From contig DATLBY010000420.1 of NCBI GenBank assembly GCA_035526665.1, forward strand, positions 1 to 11,949: DNA of 11,949 nt, written 5' to 3'. Position 1 is the stretch's first letter; the number at the start of each line of letters is the position of its first letter. Below, one piece after another: positions 5,786 to 11,949 of the stretch. Below the pieces are notes generated by a model that searched no databases, was not told where the DNA came from, and worked only from the letters and a program-made list of their open reading frames with translations. This stretch comes from DATLBY01 sp035526665. Its GTDB lineage: Bacteria > Acidobacteriota > Terriglobia > Bryobacterales > Bryobacteraceae. Both the position numbers and the translations under genes were made by a program.

Positions 5786-8428
5786 ATGGATCTGAATCGT
5801 TTCACTGAAAAGATGCAACACGCTATGCAGGCCGCGCAAAGTAGAGCTATCCGCCTGAGCAATCAACAGGTTGACGTGGAGCATTTGCTGGCTGCCCTGC
5901 TGGAGCAGGAAAACGGACTAGCTCTCTCTCTGTTCCTCAAGGCCGATCTGCCCGCCGAGGCGGTCCACCGCCGTGTAGAGCAGGAACTCGAGAAACTCCC
6001 GAAGGTCAGCAGCCCAACGGGTTCCGCCGACCAGATTTATATCACCGCCCGGCTGCAGCGCTTTCTTACGGTTGCCGAGGACGAGGCCAAGCGGCTGAAA
6101 GACGATTACATATCGGTGGAGCACGCCATTCTGGCAATGACTGGCGACACCGGATTGGCGGGACGCATTCTGAAGGAGTTCGGAGCCACTCGGGAGCGCC
6201 TGATGCGCGCCCTGCAGGAGGTTCGCGGCAGCCAGCGTGTCACCACGCAAAATCCGGAAATCACCTATGAAGCGCTGGAGCGCTACGGCCGGGATTTGAC
6301 CAAAGCGGCCTCGCAGGACAAGCTGGACCCGGTCATAGGGCGCGACGACGAGATCCGGCGGGTGATCCAGGTCCTATCGCGGCGGACCAAGAACAACCCG
6401 GTTTTGATCGGGGAGCCGGGCGTCGGCAAGACGGCGATTGTCGAAGGTCTCGCCCAGAGGGTCGTCCGCGGTGACGTGCCCGAGGGACTCAAGAATAAAC
6501 GGGTCGTGTCCCTCGATATGGGTGCGCTCATTGCCGGCGCCAAATTCCGTGGTGAATTTGAGGAGCGGCTGAAGGCAGTACTCAAAGAGGTGCAGTCGGC
6601 CGAAGGGGACATCATCCTTTTCATTGACGAGCTGCATACCGTGGTGGGAGCAGGGAAGGCGGAGGGCGCCATGGATGCCGGCAATCTGCTGAAACCAATG
6701 CTGGCGCGTGGTGAGCTCCACTGCATCGGCGCGACTACGTTGGATGAGTACCGCAAAAACATCGAAAAGGACGCAGCGCTCGAGCGCCGCTTTCAAACCG
6801 TTCTGGTCGATCAGCCTTCGGTGGAAGACACGATCTCCATTCTGCGCGGTCTGCGCGAACGCTACGAGGTGCATCACGGTGTCCGCATCAAGGACACGGC
6901 CCTGGTGGCGGCTGCTGTCCTTTCGCAGCGTTATATATCCGACCGCTTCCTGCCGGATAAGGCAATCGATCTAGTGGACGAATCGGCGGCCAAGCTGCGC
7001 ACGGAAATCGACTCCATGCCGGCCGAGCTGGATGAGATTTCGCGCCGCACCATGCAATTGGAGATCGAACGCGAGGCGCTAAAGAAAGAAACGGATGCGA
7101 TATCGCGCGAGCGGCTTGCCAAAATTGAGCGCGAAATCGCCAATCTCAAGACCGAATCGGGCGCCCTGCAGGCGCAGTGGCAGGCGGAAAAACAGGGTGT
7201 GCAAAAACTTCGCGAGCTTCGCCAGCAGCTGGAGCAGACTCGCCTGGACATTGAGCGGGCCGAGCGCCAGTACGACCTGAACCGCGCCGCCGAGCTGAAA
7301 TACGGGAAGGTCCGCGAGCTGGAAGCGCAGCTGGCGCAGGAAGAGTCGCGTCTCGCCTTCAAACAGGGCCAGACCCGCCTGTTGAAAGAAGAGGTGGATG
7401 AAGAGGACATCGCCTCCGTGGTCAGCCGCTGGACCGGTATTCCGGTCACGAAACTCCTGGAAGCCGAGACGCAAAAGCTGCTGCAGCTCGAAGAGCAACT
7501 GCACAAACGGGTGATCGGGCAGGACGAGGCGGTGCAGGCCGTTTCCGAGGCGGTACTGCGCGCGCGCTCGGGACTGAAGGATCCGAACCGTCCGATCGGC
7601 AGCTTTATATTCCTGGGTCCCACGGGCGTGGGTAAAACCGAATTGGCTCGCACTTTGGCAGAGTTCCTGTTCGATGACGAGCACGCGATGGTGCGGATCG
7701 ACATGTCGGAATACCAGGAGAAGCACACGGTCGCCCGCCTGGTGGGCGCCCCTCCAGGCTATGTCGGCTATGAGGAAGGCGGACAGCTTACCGAGGCCGT
7801 CCGGCGCCGGCCCTATTGCGTGATTCTCTTCGACGAAATCGAGAAGGCGCATCACGACGTCTTCAATCTGCTGTTGCAGATTCTGGACGACGGCCGCCTG
7901 ACCGATGGACAGGGGCGGACGGTGAATTTTAAAAACGCCATTGTCATCATGACGTCCAACATCGGGAGCCACCGCATTCTCGAATATCGCGGCTCCCATG
8001 AAGGCAGCGATTATGAGCTGATGAAGCGGACCGTACTGGAGGAGCTGCGCGGCGGATTCCGGCCCGAATTCCTGAACCGTGTGGATGAAATCATCGTGTT
8101 CCATGCGCTCTCGGAGGAGCATCTAAAACACATCGTGGAGATCCAGCTGGCGGGTTTGCGGCGGCGTCTGGAAGAGCGTCACATCACCGTGGAGCTGTCC
8201 GAGCCGGCTCGCAGGCACCTGGTCCGGGCAGGGTTTGATCCCACCTATGGCGCTCGTCCTTTAAAACGGGCGATCCAACGGGAAATCGAAACTCCTCTGG
8301 CCCGCAAACTGCTCAGCCGCGAGGTGCAGGATGGTCAGACAGTTCTTATCGACGTGAGTGATGGCGCTCTGACATTTGTGACTCAGCGCCTAGAGCAGTC
8401 GGTTACGCCTGAGGTCACTCCGCAATGA
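5786..8428 (+). CDS. clpB: ATP-dependent protein disaggregase ClpB
   Basis: ClpB is a hexameric AAA+ machine that threads aggregated proteins through its pore and works with DnaK to refold them in the cytoplasm after stress. The 880-residue protein is close to the usual 850-880. It has the duplicated N-domain (about 1-145), then NBD1 with Walker A GEPGVGKT (209-216) and Walker B ILFIDE (catalytic Glu282). A long charged coiled-coil middle domain (about 410-530) separates ClpB from ClpA and ClpC. NBD2 has Walker A GPTGVGKT (611-618) and Walker B VILFDE (Glu684). The C-terminal domain contains the GARPLKRAIQ motif. No ClpP-binding IGF/IGL-type loop is seen, consistent with a disaggregase. The first pore loop reads AGAKFRGEFEERL with Phe254 at the place of E. 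coli Tyr251, a conservative change; the second pore loop GYVGYEEGG is intact. It is the first gene of a probable clpB-hsp20-lon-maf operon and has a strong Shine-Dalgarno. Confidence 0.98.
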   Translation: MDLNRFTEKMQHAMQAAQSRAIRLSNQQVDVEHLLAALLEQENGLALSLFLKADLPAEAVHRRVEQELEKLPKVSSPTGSADQIYITARLQRFLTVAEDEAKRLKDDYISVEHAILAMTGDTGLAGRILKEFGATRERLMRALQEVRGSQRVTTQNPEITYEALERYGRDLTKAASQDKLDPVIGRDDEIRRVIQVLSRRTKNNPVLIGEPGVGKTAIVEGLAQRVVRGDVPEGLKNKRVVSLDMGALIAGAKFRGEFEERLKAVLKEVQSAEGDIILFIDELHTVVGAGKAEGAMDAGNLLKPMLARGELHCIGATTLDEYRKNIEKDAALERRFQTVLVDQPSVEDTISILRGLRERYEVHHGVRIKDTALVAAAVLSQRYISDRFLPDKAIDLVDESAAKLRTEIDSMPAELDEISRRTMQLEIEREALKKETDAISRERLAKIEREIANLKTESGALQAQWQAEKQGVQKLRELRQQLEQTRLDIERAERQYDLNRAAELKYGKVRELEAQLAQEESRLAFKQGQTRLLKEEVDEEDIASVVSRWTGIPVTKLLEAETQKLLQLEEQLHKRVIGQDEAVQAVSEAVLRARSGLKDPNRPIGSFIFLGPTGVGKTELARTLAEFLFDDEHAMVRIDMSEYQEKHTVARLVGAPPGYVGYEEGGQLTEAVRRRPYCVILFDEIEKAHHDVFNLLLQILDDGRLTDGQGRTVNFKNAIVIMTSNIGSHRILEYRGSHEGSDYELMKRTVLEELRGGFRPEFLNRVDEIIVFHALSEEHLKHIVEIQLAGLRRRLEERHITVELSEPARRHLVRAGFDPTYGARPLKRAIQREIETPLARKLLSREVQDGQTVLIDVSDGALTFVTQRLEQSVTPEVTPQ

Positions 8429-8477
8429 GCCTGTCACTTCAGGCGCGAGGAGCGCATCCAATAGAGATGGAGGCGGT

Positions 8478-8825
8478 ATGACGCTTTTCCTTCTCTCGCC
8501 CGCCCGCCAGCAGCCGGATCTTTGGCATCCCGCTGCCGACGTTTACCGGACCTCTTGGGGCTGGATTTTGAAGTTCGATCTCGCCGGCGTTTGCCTGGAG
8601 GATATTCATGTCCATGTCGCCAGGAATGCCGTGACCGTGAGTGGTGTTCGTCGCGACCGCCTGATGGAGGGCGGCGCGAATCATTATGCGATGGAGATCG
8701 TTTATAACCGCTTCGAGCGGACCATTGAGTTGCCGGGTACGCTGGAGCATTCCCGGCTGCGTCTCGATTATCGCGACGGAATTCTTTTTATCCGCATCTC
8801 ATTAGAGGAGACTGACCATGACTGA
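8478..8825 (+). CDS. Hsp20/alpha-crystallin small heat-shock protein (short form)
   Basis: Small heat-shock proteins bind unfolding proteins without ATP and hand them to DnaK/ClpB. The 115-residue product is almost only the alpha-crystallin domain: it begins near WHPAADVYRTSWGW (16-29), continues through LKFDLAGVCLEDIHV and VTVSGVRRDR, then YAMEIVYNRFERTIELP (70-86), and ends at YRDGILFIRISLEE (98-111). The N-terminal arm is about 15 residues and there is no C-terminal extension with the usual I-x-I/V oligomerisation motif after the last strand, so it may form small oligomers or dimers. GGAGG (8469-8473) precedes the ATG. The gene starts 49 nt after clpB, and its last 8 nt (ATGACTGA) overlap the start of lon. 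The setting between a disaggregase and a protease supports a role in substrate holding and hand-over, which is inference. The family assignment is firm. Confidence 0.9.
   Translation: MTLFLLSPARQQPDLWHPAADVYRTSWGWILKFDLAGVCLEDIHVHVARNAVTVSGVRRDRLMEGGANHYAMEIVYNRFERTIELPGTLEHSRLRLDYRDGILFIRISLEETDHD
8805..8810 (+). promoter_or_regulatory. lon ribosome binding site inside hsp20
   Basis: GAGGAG lies 7 nt before the lon ATG at 8818 and is wholly within the hsp20 coding frame. It fixes the lon start and indicates that lon is translated both by reinitiation after hsp20 and on its own. Confidence 0.8.
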
Positions 8826-11175
8826 ACAACTGTCCGTGCAAGTGCTGCCGGCACTGCCCTTGAAGAATACGCTGTTGTTTCCGAATCTGCTGCTGCCTTT
8901 GTCGGTCGGTCGTCCTAGCTCTCTCGCAGCAGTGCAGGCGGCGCTCGCCACGGAAGAAAAAGAGATCATTCTGATCGCCCAGAAAGACTCCAGCGTGGAA
9001 AATCCGGCCCAAACCGACCTTTACACGGTAGGGACCAAAGCGGTCATCCGCAAGATGTCACGTCCCAATGACAGCATCATCGAAGTGCTGGTCATGGGAG
9101 TGGAGCGTGTCGTCGTACTGAAGCTGGAAACGGGGCAAGCCGGATACCTGGAAGCGCGGGTCACGCCCTCGCCGTTGCCGCACGATACCGGCGCTGAAGT
9201 GGAAGCTTTGCAGGGTGCAGTGATCGAGCTTGCCACCAGGGCGATCGAGCTGGCCCAGCCGCAGGCTCCGCCCGAACTGAGCCGTATGCTAACCGGTAAC
9301 GAGGATCCGCTGCACCTCACTTATGTGCTGGCCTCGATTCTGAGCCTCGATCTGGCGAAAGAACAGGCGCTGCTGGAGGCGCAATCGCGCGTCGAGGCCC
9401 TCCGGCTGATGCACGCCTACCTTTCGCATGAAGTGCAGGTGCTGGAACTGAAAAGCAAAATCGCCAACAGCGCCCGCTCGGAAATGTCCAAGGAGCAGCG
9501 CGATTATATGCTCCGGCAGCAGATGCGCGCCATCCAGCAGGAGCTAGGCGACAAGAACTCCGACCAGGCGGAGCTGGATATGCTCCGGGAGCAGATCGAA
9601 AAGGCCGATCTGCCGGACGAGGTGCGCAAGGAAGTGATGCGGGAACTGGGACGGCTGGAGAAGATTCCCGCTGCCTCGCCCGAACACAACGTCTTGCGCA
9701 GCTACCTGGAACTGGTGCTTGAGCTGCCCTGGAAGACAGCCACCGAGGATAAGCTGGACATCGGCAACGCACGCCGCATCCTCGACGAGGACCACTATGC
9801 TCTCAAGGAAGTAAAGGAGCGGATTCTCGAGCACCTGGGCGTTCTGAAGATGAATCCCTCGGCCAAGGCGCCGATTCTGTGCCTCGTGGGCCCTCCCGGA
9901 GTGGGGAAAACGTCGCTCGGCCAGTCGATCGCGCGCGCCCTCGGCCGCAGCTTTGAGCGGCTCAGCCTGGGCGGTCTGCATGATGAGGCGGAGCTGCGCG
10001 GACACCGCCGTACCTACATCGGAGCCATGCCCGGGCGGGTGATCCAGGCCATCCGCCGCGCGAAAGCAAACAACCCCGTGCTGATGCTGGATGAGGTGGA
10101 CAAGCTCGGGCGCGACTACCGGGGAGATCCCGCGGCTGCGCTGCTCGAGATTCTGGATCCCGAGCAGAACAAGAACTTCCGCGACAACTACCTGGATTTG
10201 CCTTTCGATCTGTCGCGCGCTCTCTTTATTACTACCGCCAACACACTGGATACGATCCCGCGGCCACTGCTTGACCGAATGGAGATTCTGCGCCTTCAGG
10301 GCTACAGCGAGGAGGAAAAGATCGAGATTGCACGCCGCTACCTGATTCCCCGCCAGTTGAAGGAGTCGGGGCTCACGGCCGAGCAGGTCACGCTTCTCGA
10401 GGAGACGCTGCAAAAGCTGATCTCAAGCTATACCAGGGAAGCCGGCTTGCGGCGGCTGGAGCGCGCCATTGGCCGGCTTACCCGAAAGTTTGCGCTCCGG
10501 TTTGCCGAAGGGAATACTGCAGCGGTTACCATCGCTCCCGGGGATCTTGCCGAGATGCTCGGGCCCGAGCCCTTTACCCAGGAGAAGATGCGACGGAAAT
10601 TACCGGTGGGTGTTGCCACCGGGCTGGCCTGGACTGAGACCGGAGGTGACGTTCTGTATATCGAGGGTACACTTCTGCCCGACGGCAAGGGGCTCACACT
10701 CACTGGCCAGTTGGGTGAGGTGATGCAGGAGTCGGTCAAGACCGCGCAGAGCTTCGCCTGGTCCCATGCCGCCGAACTCGGCATTGACCCCAAGCTCTTC
10801 AAAAACAGCGGCGTGCACATCCACGTTCCGGCCGGCGCCATTCCCAAGGATGGGCCTTCCGCCGGAATCACCATGGCGGTGGCTCTGACGTCACTCTACA
10901 CTGGTCTCCCGGCGCGCAGTGACACGGCGATGACAGGGGAAATCACCCTCACAGGCCTGGTGCTGCCGATCGGCGGCATTAAGGAAAAAGTGCTGGCCGC
11001 ACGCCGCGCCGGCATCCGCCGGATCGTGCTCCCTCAGGCCAATCAGAAGGACCTGCGAGAGCTTCCCGATAAGGTGCGGGAAGAGATGGAGTTTATCTTC
11101 GCCGAGCGCATTGAGGAGGTGCTGGAAAATACGATCCCGGCACTCTCTTCCCGCCTGAAGCTAACCGCCGCCTGA
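8818..11175 (+). CDS. lon: ATP-dependent protease Lon (LonA type)
   Basis: Lon is a cytoplasmic hexameric AAA+ serine protease that degrades damaged proteins and short-lived regulators. The 785-residue protein matches bacterial LonA (E. coli 784). The N-terminal LON substrate-binding domain (about 8-205) starts with VLPALPLKNTLLFPNLLLPL. A helical region follows, with EQRDYMLRQQMRAIQQELG as the family marker. The ATPase has Walker A GPPGVGKT (358-365), the HRRTYIGAMPGRVIQ block, and Walker B LMLDE (Glu426). The protease domain has PKDGPSAGIT with catalytic Ser681 and GGIKEKVLAARRAG with catalytic Lys724, the expected 43-residue spacing. Both active sites are intact and there is no transmembrane insert, so it is not LonB. 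It overlaps hsp20 by 8 nt and has its own strong Shine-Dalgarno. The maf gene begins 66 nt downstream with no terminator visible between. Confidence 0.98.
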   Translation: MTEQLSVQVLPALPLKNTLLFPNLLLPLSVGRPSSLAAVQAALATEEKEIILIAQKDSSVENPAQTDLYTVGTKAVIRKMSRPNDSIIEVLVMGVERVVVLKLETGQAGYLEARVTPSPLPHDTGAEVEALQGAVIELATRAIELAQPQAPPELSRMLTGNEDPLHLTYVLASILSLDLAKEQALLEAQSRVEALRLMHAYLSHEVQVLELKSKIANSARSEMSKEQRDYMLRQQMRAIQQELGDKNSDQAELDMLREQIEKADLPDEVRKEVMRELGRLEKIPAASPEHNVLRSYLELVLELPWKTATEDKLDIGNARRILDEDHYALKEVKERILEHLGVLKMNPSAKAPILCLVGPPGVGKTSLGQSIARALGRSFERLSLGGLHDEAELRGHRRTYIGAMPGRVIQAIRRAKANNPVLMLDEVDKLGRDYRGDPAAALLEILDPEQNKNFRDNYLDLPFDLSRALFITTANTLDTIPRPLLDRMEILRLQGYSEEEKIEIARRYLIPRQLKESGLTAEQVTLLEETLQKLISSYTREAGLRRLERAIGRLTRKFALRFAEGNTAAVTIAPGDLAEMLGPEPFTQEKMRRKLPVGVATGLAWTETGGDVLYIEGTLLPDGKGLTLTGQLGEVMQESVKTAQSFAWSHAAELGIDPKLFKNSGVHIHVPAGAIPKDGPSAGITMAVALTSLYTGLPARSDTAMTGEITLTGLVLPIGGIKEKVLAARRAGIRRIVLPQANQKDLRELPDKVREEMEFIFAERIEEVLENTIPALSSRLKLTAA

Positions 11176-11241
11176 TCCTGAACCCTTCCGCTGGGGGAGT
11201 GAGAGCTGGATCGCTGCATTTCCCTGCTAGGATGCTGGGAG

Positions 11242-11808
11242 ATGCTTGTGCTTGCCTCCCAATCTCCCCGGCGCCGTGACATCCTGCGGTGCGCCGGCCT
11301 GTCGCCAACGGTACGCGTCTCCGGAGTGGCGGAACAGCGGCTTTCCGGGGAAGGCCCGCGCCATTATGTCCGCCGGCTGGCACGCAGTAAGGCCGAGGCA
11401 GTCCAACGGTCCGACGGTGAAGTTGTCCTCGGCGCCGATACTATCGTGGTGTTGGACAACCTCATCCTCGAAAAACCAGCAGATGCGGACGATGCCCGTC
11501 GCATGCTGTCTCTGCTCTCCGGCCGCGAGCACCAGGTGATCACCGGCATCTGTCTGCTGCATGACGAGGGAGTGATCGAGGATGCGGCCGAAACATCTGT
11601 CTCCTTCGCACGCCTGTCGCAGGGTGAAATTGCGGATTACGTCGACAGCGGCGAGCCGATGGACAAGGCCGGCGCCTACGGAATTCAAGGACGCGCGTCC
11701 AGATTCATTCATCGGGTTGAGGGATGCTATTTCAATGTGGTGGGTCTACCCATCGCGATGGTTTATAAACATCTCAAGCGAATCGGCTTCTGCCATATTG
11801 CAGGCTAA
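11242..11808 (+). CDS. maf: Maf-family nucleotide pyrophosphatase (probable dTTP/UTP type)
   Basis: Maf proteins hydrolyse nucleoside triphosphates, including modified ones, to monophosphates and pyrophosphate. They are thought to clean the nucleotide pool and have been linked to arrest of septum formation. The 188-residue product has LASQSPRRRDILR (4-16), Glu31, Lys50 in the ARSKAEA block, GADTIVVLD with Asp66 (64-72), EKPAD (77-81), GREHQVITG (94-102) and the strong block GEPMDKAGAYGIQGRAS (137-153), then GCYFNVVGLPI (161-171). The DKAGAYGIQG form points to the YhdE-type dTTP/UTP pyrophosphatase and not YceF; this subtype call is from family knowledge. ATG 11242 is supported by AGGA at 11229-11232 and by homology starting at residue 2. 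It is probably read through from lon; the functional link to proteolysis is not obvious. Confidence 0.95.
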   Translation: MLVLASQSPRRRDILRCAGLSPTVRVSGVAEQRLSGEGPRHYVRRLARSKAEAVQRSDGEVVLGADTIVVLDNLILEKPADADDARRMLSLLSGREHQVITGICLLHDEGVIEDAAETSVSFARLSQGEIADYVDSGEPMDKAGAYGIQGRASRFIHRVEGCYFNVVGLPIAMVYKHLKRIGFCHIAG

Positions 11809-11855
11809 AGGATCTGTTCCACTTGGACGATCTGGATAGGAGGAGGTGTTTCGGC

Positions 11856-11949
11856 TCAAATCGTTGCGGTGGGGTAGCGCCCGCGCATCCAGACCACGAA
11901 ATCATCGGGGACCGCCATGGTGGACAGGCGGCTCTGCCGGACGAGGGAA
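11856..11949 (-). CDS. C-terminal 30 codons of an unidentified gene (partial)
   Basis: On the minus strand one frame is open from the right edge to a TGA at 11856-11858. It encodes SLVRQSRLSTMAVPDDFV followed by VWMRGRYPTATI. About 26 of 30 codons end in G or C, as in the neighbouring genes, and the peptide has ordinary protein composition, unlike the other frames here. I do not recognise the family from this fragment. It would be convergent with maf, 47 bp between stop codons (11809-11855), and no clear terminator hairpin is visible in that gap. Confidence 0.5.
   Translation of the reverse strand, partial: SLVRQSRLSTMAVPDDFVVWMRGRYPTATI

Noticed and set aside
6931..7728. 265-codon Ser/Arg-rich frame antisense to clpB
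   Set aside because: The extreme Ser/Arg composition is what the reverse of a Glu/Leu-rich coiled-coil coding region gives; no protein-like features.
7079..8122. 347-codon open frame antisense to clpB
   Set aside because: It lies fully opposite a clear clpB sequence. Long antisense frames are expected where codons are GC-rich, and its translation shows no family motif.
8429..8444. GCCTG-TCACTT-CAGGC hairpin after clpB as a terminator
   Set aside because: Only a 5-bp stem and no U-run follows; hsp20 begins shortly after with a good Shine-Dalgarno, so it is at most a small mRNA processing or pausing element.
9544..10413. 289-codon open frame antisense to lon
   Set aside because: Opposite a complete Lon ATPase domain, with no recognisable domain; a codon-bias shadow.
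11839..11949. Plus-strand gene starting at GTG 11846 after GGAGGAG
   Set aside because: The Shine-Dalgarno-like run touches the GTG with no spacing, and the translation is Arg/Gly/Pro-rich with poor third-position GC; the minus-strand frame is better.
1..11949. Mobile element, CRISPR, defence or secondary-metabolite system
   Set aside because: No transposase, integrase, terminal repeats, regularly spaced repeats, toxin-antitoxin pair or biosynthetic genes are visible; gene content is core-genome.

Overview
The window is about 12 kb of GC-rich, gene-dense bacterial chromosome with short intergenic gaps and strong G/C preference at third codon positions. The gene content is housekeeping and stress related. 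The arrangement clpB-hsp20-lon, the small secreted protein resembling DUF5666, and the general codon style suggest an Acidobacteriota-like organism, perhaps Solibacter/Bryobacterales. That placement is inference from memory of similar loci, with no marker gene here to prove it. I see no transposase, integrase, CRISPR array, tRNA, rRNA, phage gene or recognisable defence system.

Layout from left to right. (1) Positions 1-1676, minus strand: the first 558 codons of a type I ABC exporter half-transporter whose C-terminal end lies outside the window. (2) Positions 1741-2625, plus: truB, tRNA pseudouridine-55 synthase, divergent from the exporter across 64 bp. (3) Positions 2681-3007, plus: a small secreted protein with a poorly defined start next to a 14-bp perfect palindrome. 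(4) Positions 3012-5418, minus: a yvcK(glmR)-glmU operon in which the two reading frames overlap by 11 nt; it converges on the small secreted gene with only 4 nt between stop codons. (5) Positions 5419-5785: the one long non-coding stretch, which must carry the divergent control regions of yvcK and clpB. It holds a 13-bp direct repeat spaced 51 bp apart and several small inverted repeats. (6) Positions 5786-11808, plus: clpB, hsp20, lon and maf, closely spaced or overlapping. (7) Positions 11856-11949, minus: what looks like the last 30 codons of another gene.

Two functional modules stand out. yvcK-glmU joins a UDP-sugar-sensing regulator of cell-wall precursor supply to the enzyme that makes UDP-GlcNAc. 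clpB-hsp20-lon joins a disaggregase, a holdase small heat-shock protein and an ATP-dependent protease into one probable proteostasis operon, with hsp20 and lon sharing 8 nt. All recognised enzymes have their catalytic motifs intact, so the region looks like ordinary core genome. The less explained parts are the non-coding elements, the start of the small secreted gene, and the reduced form of the Hsp20 protein.
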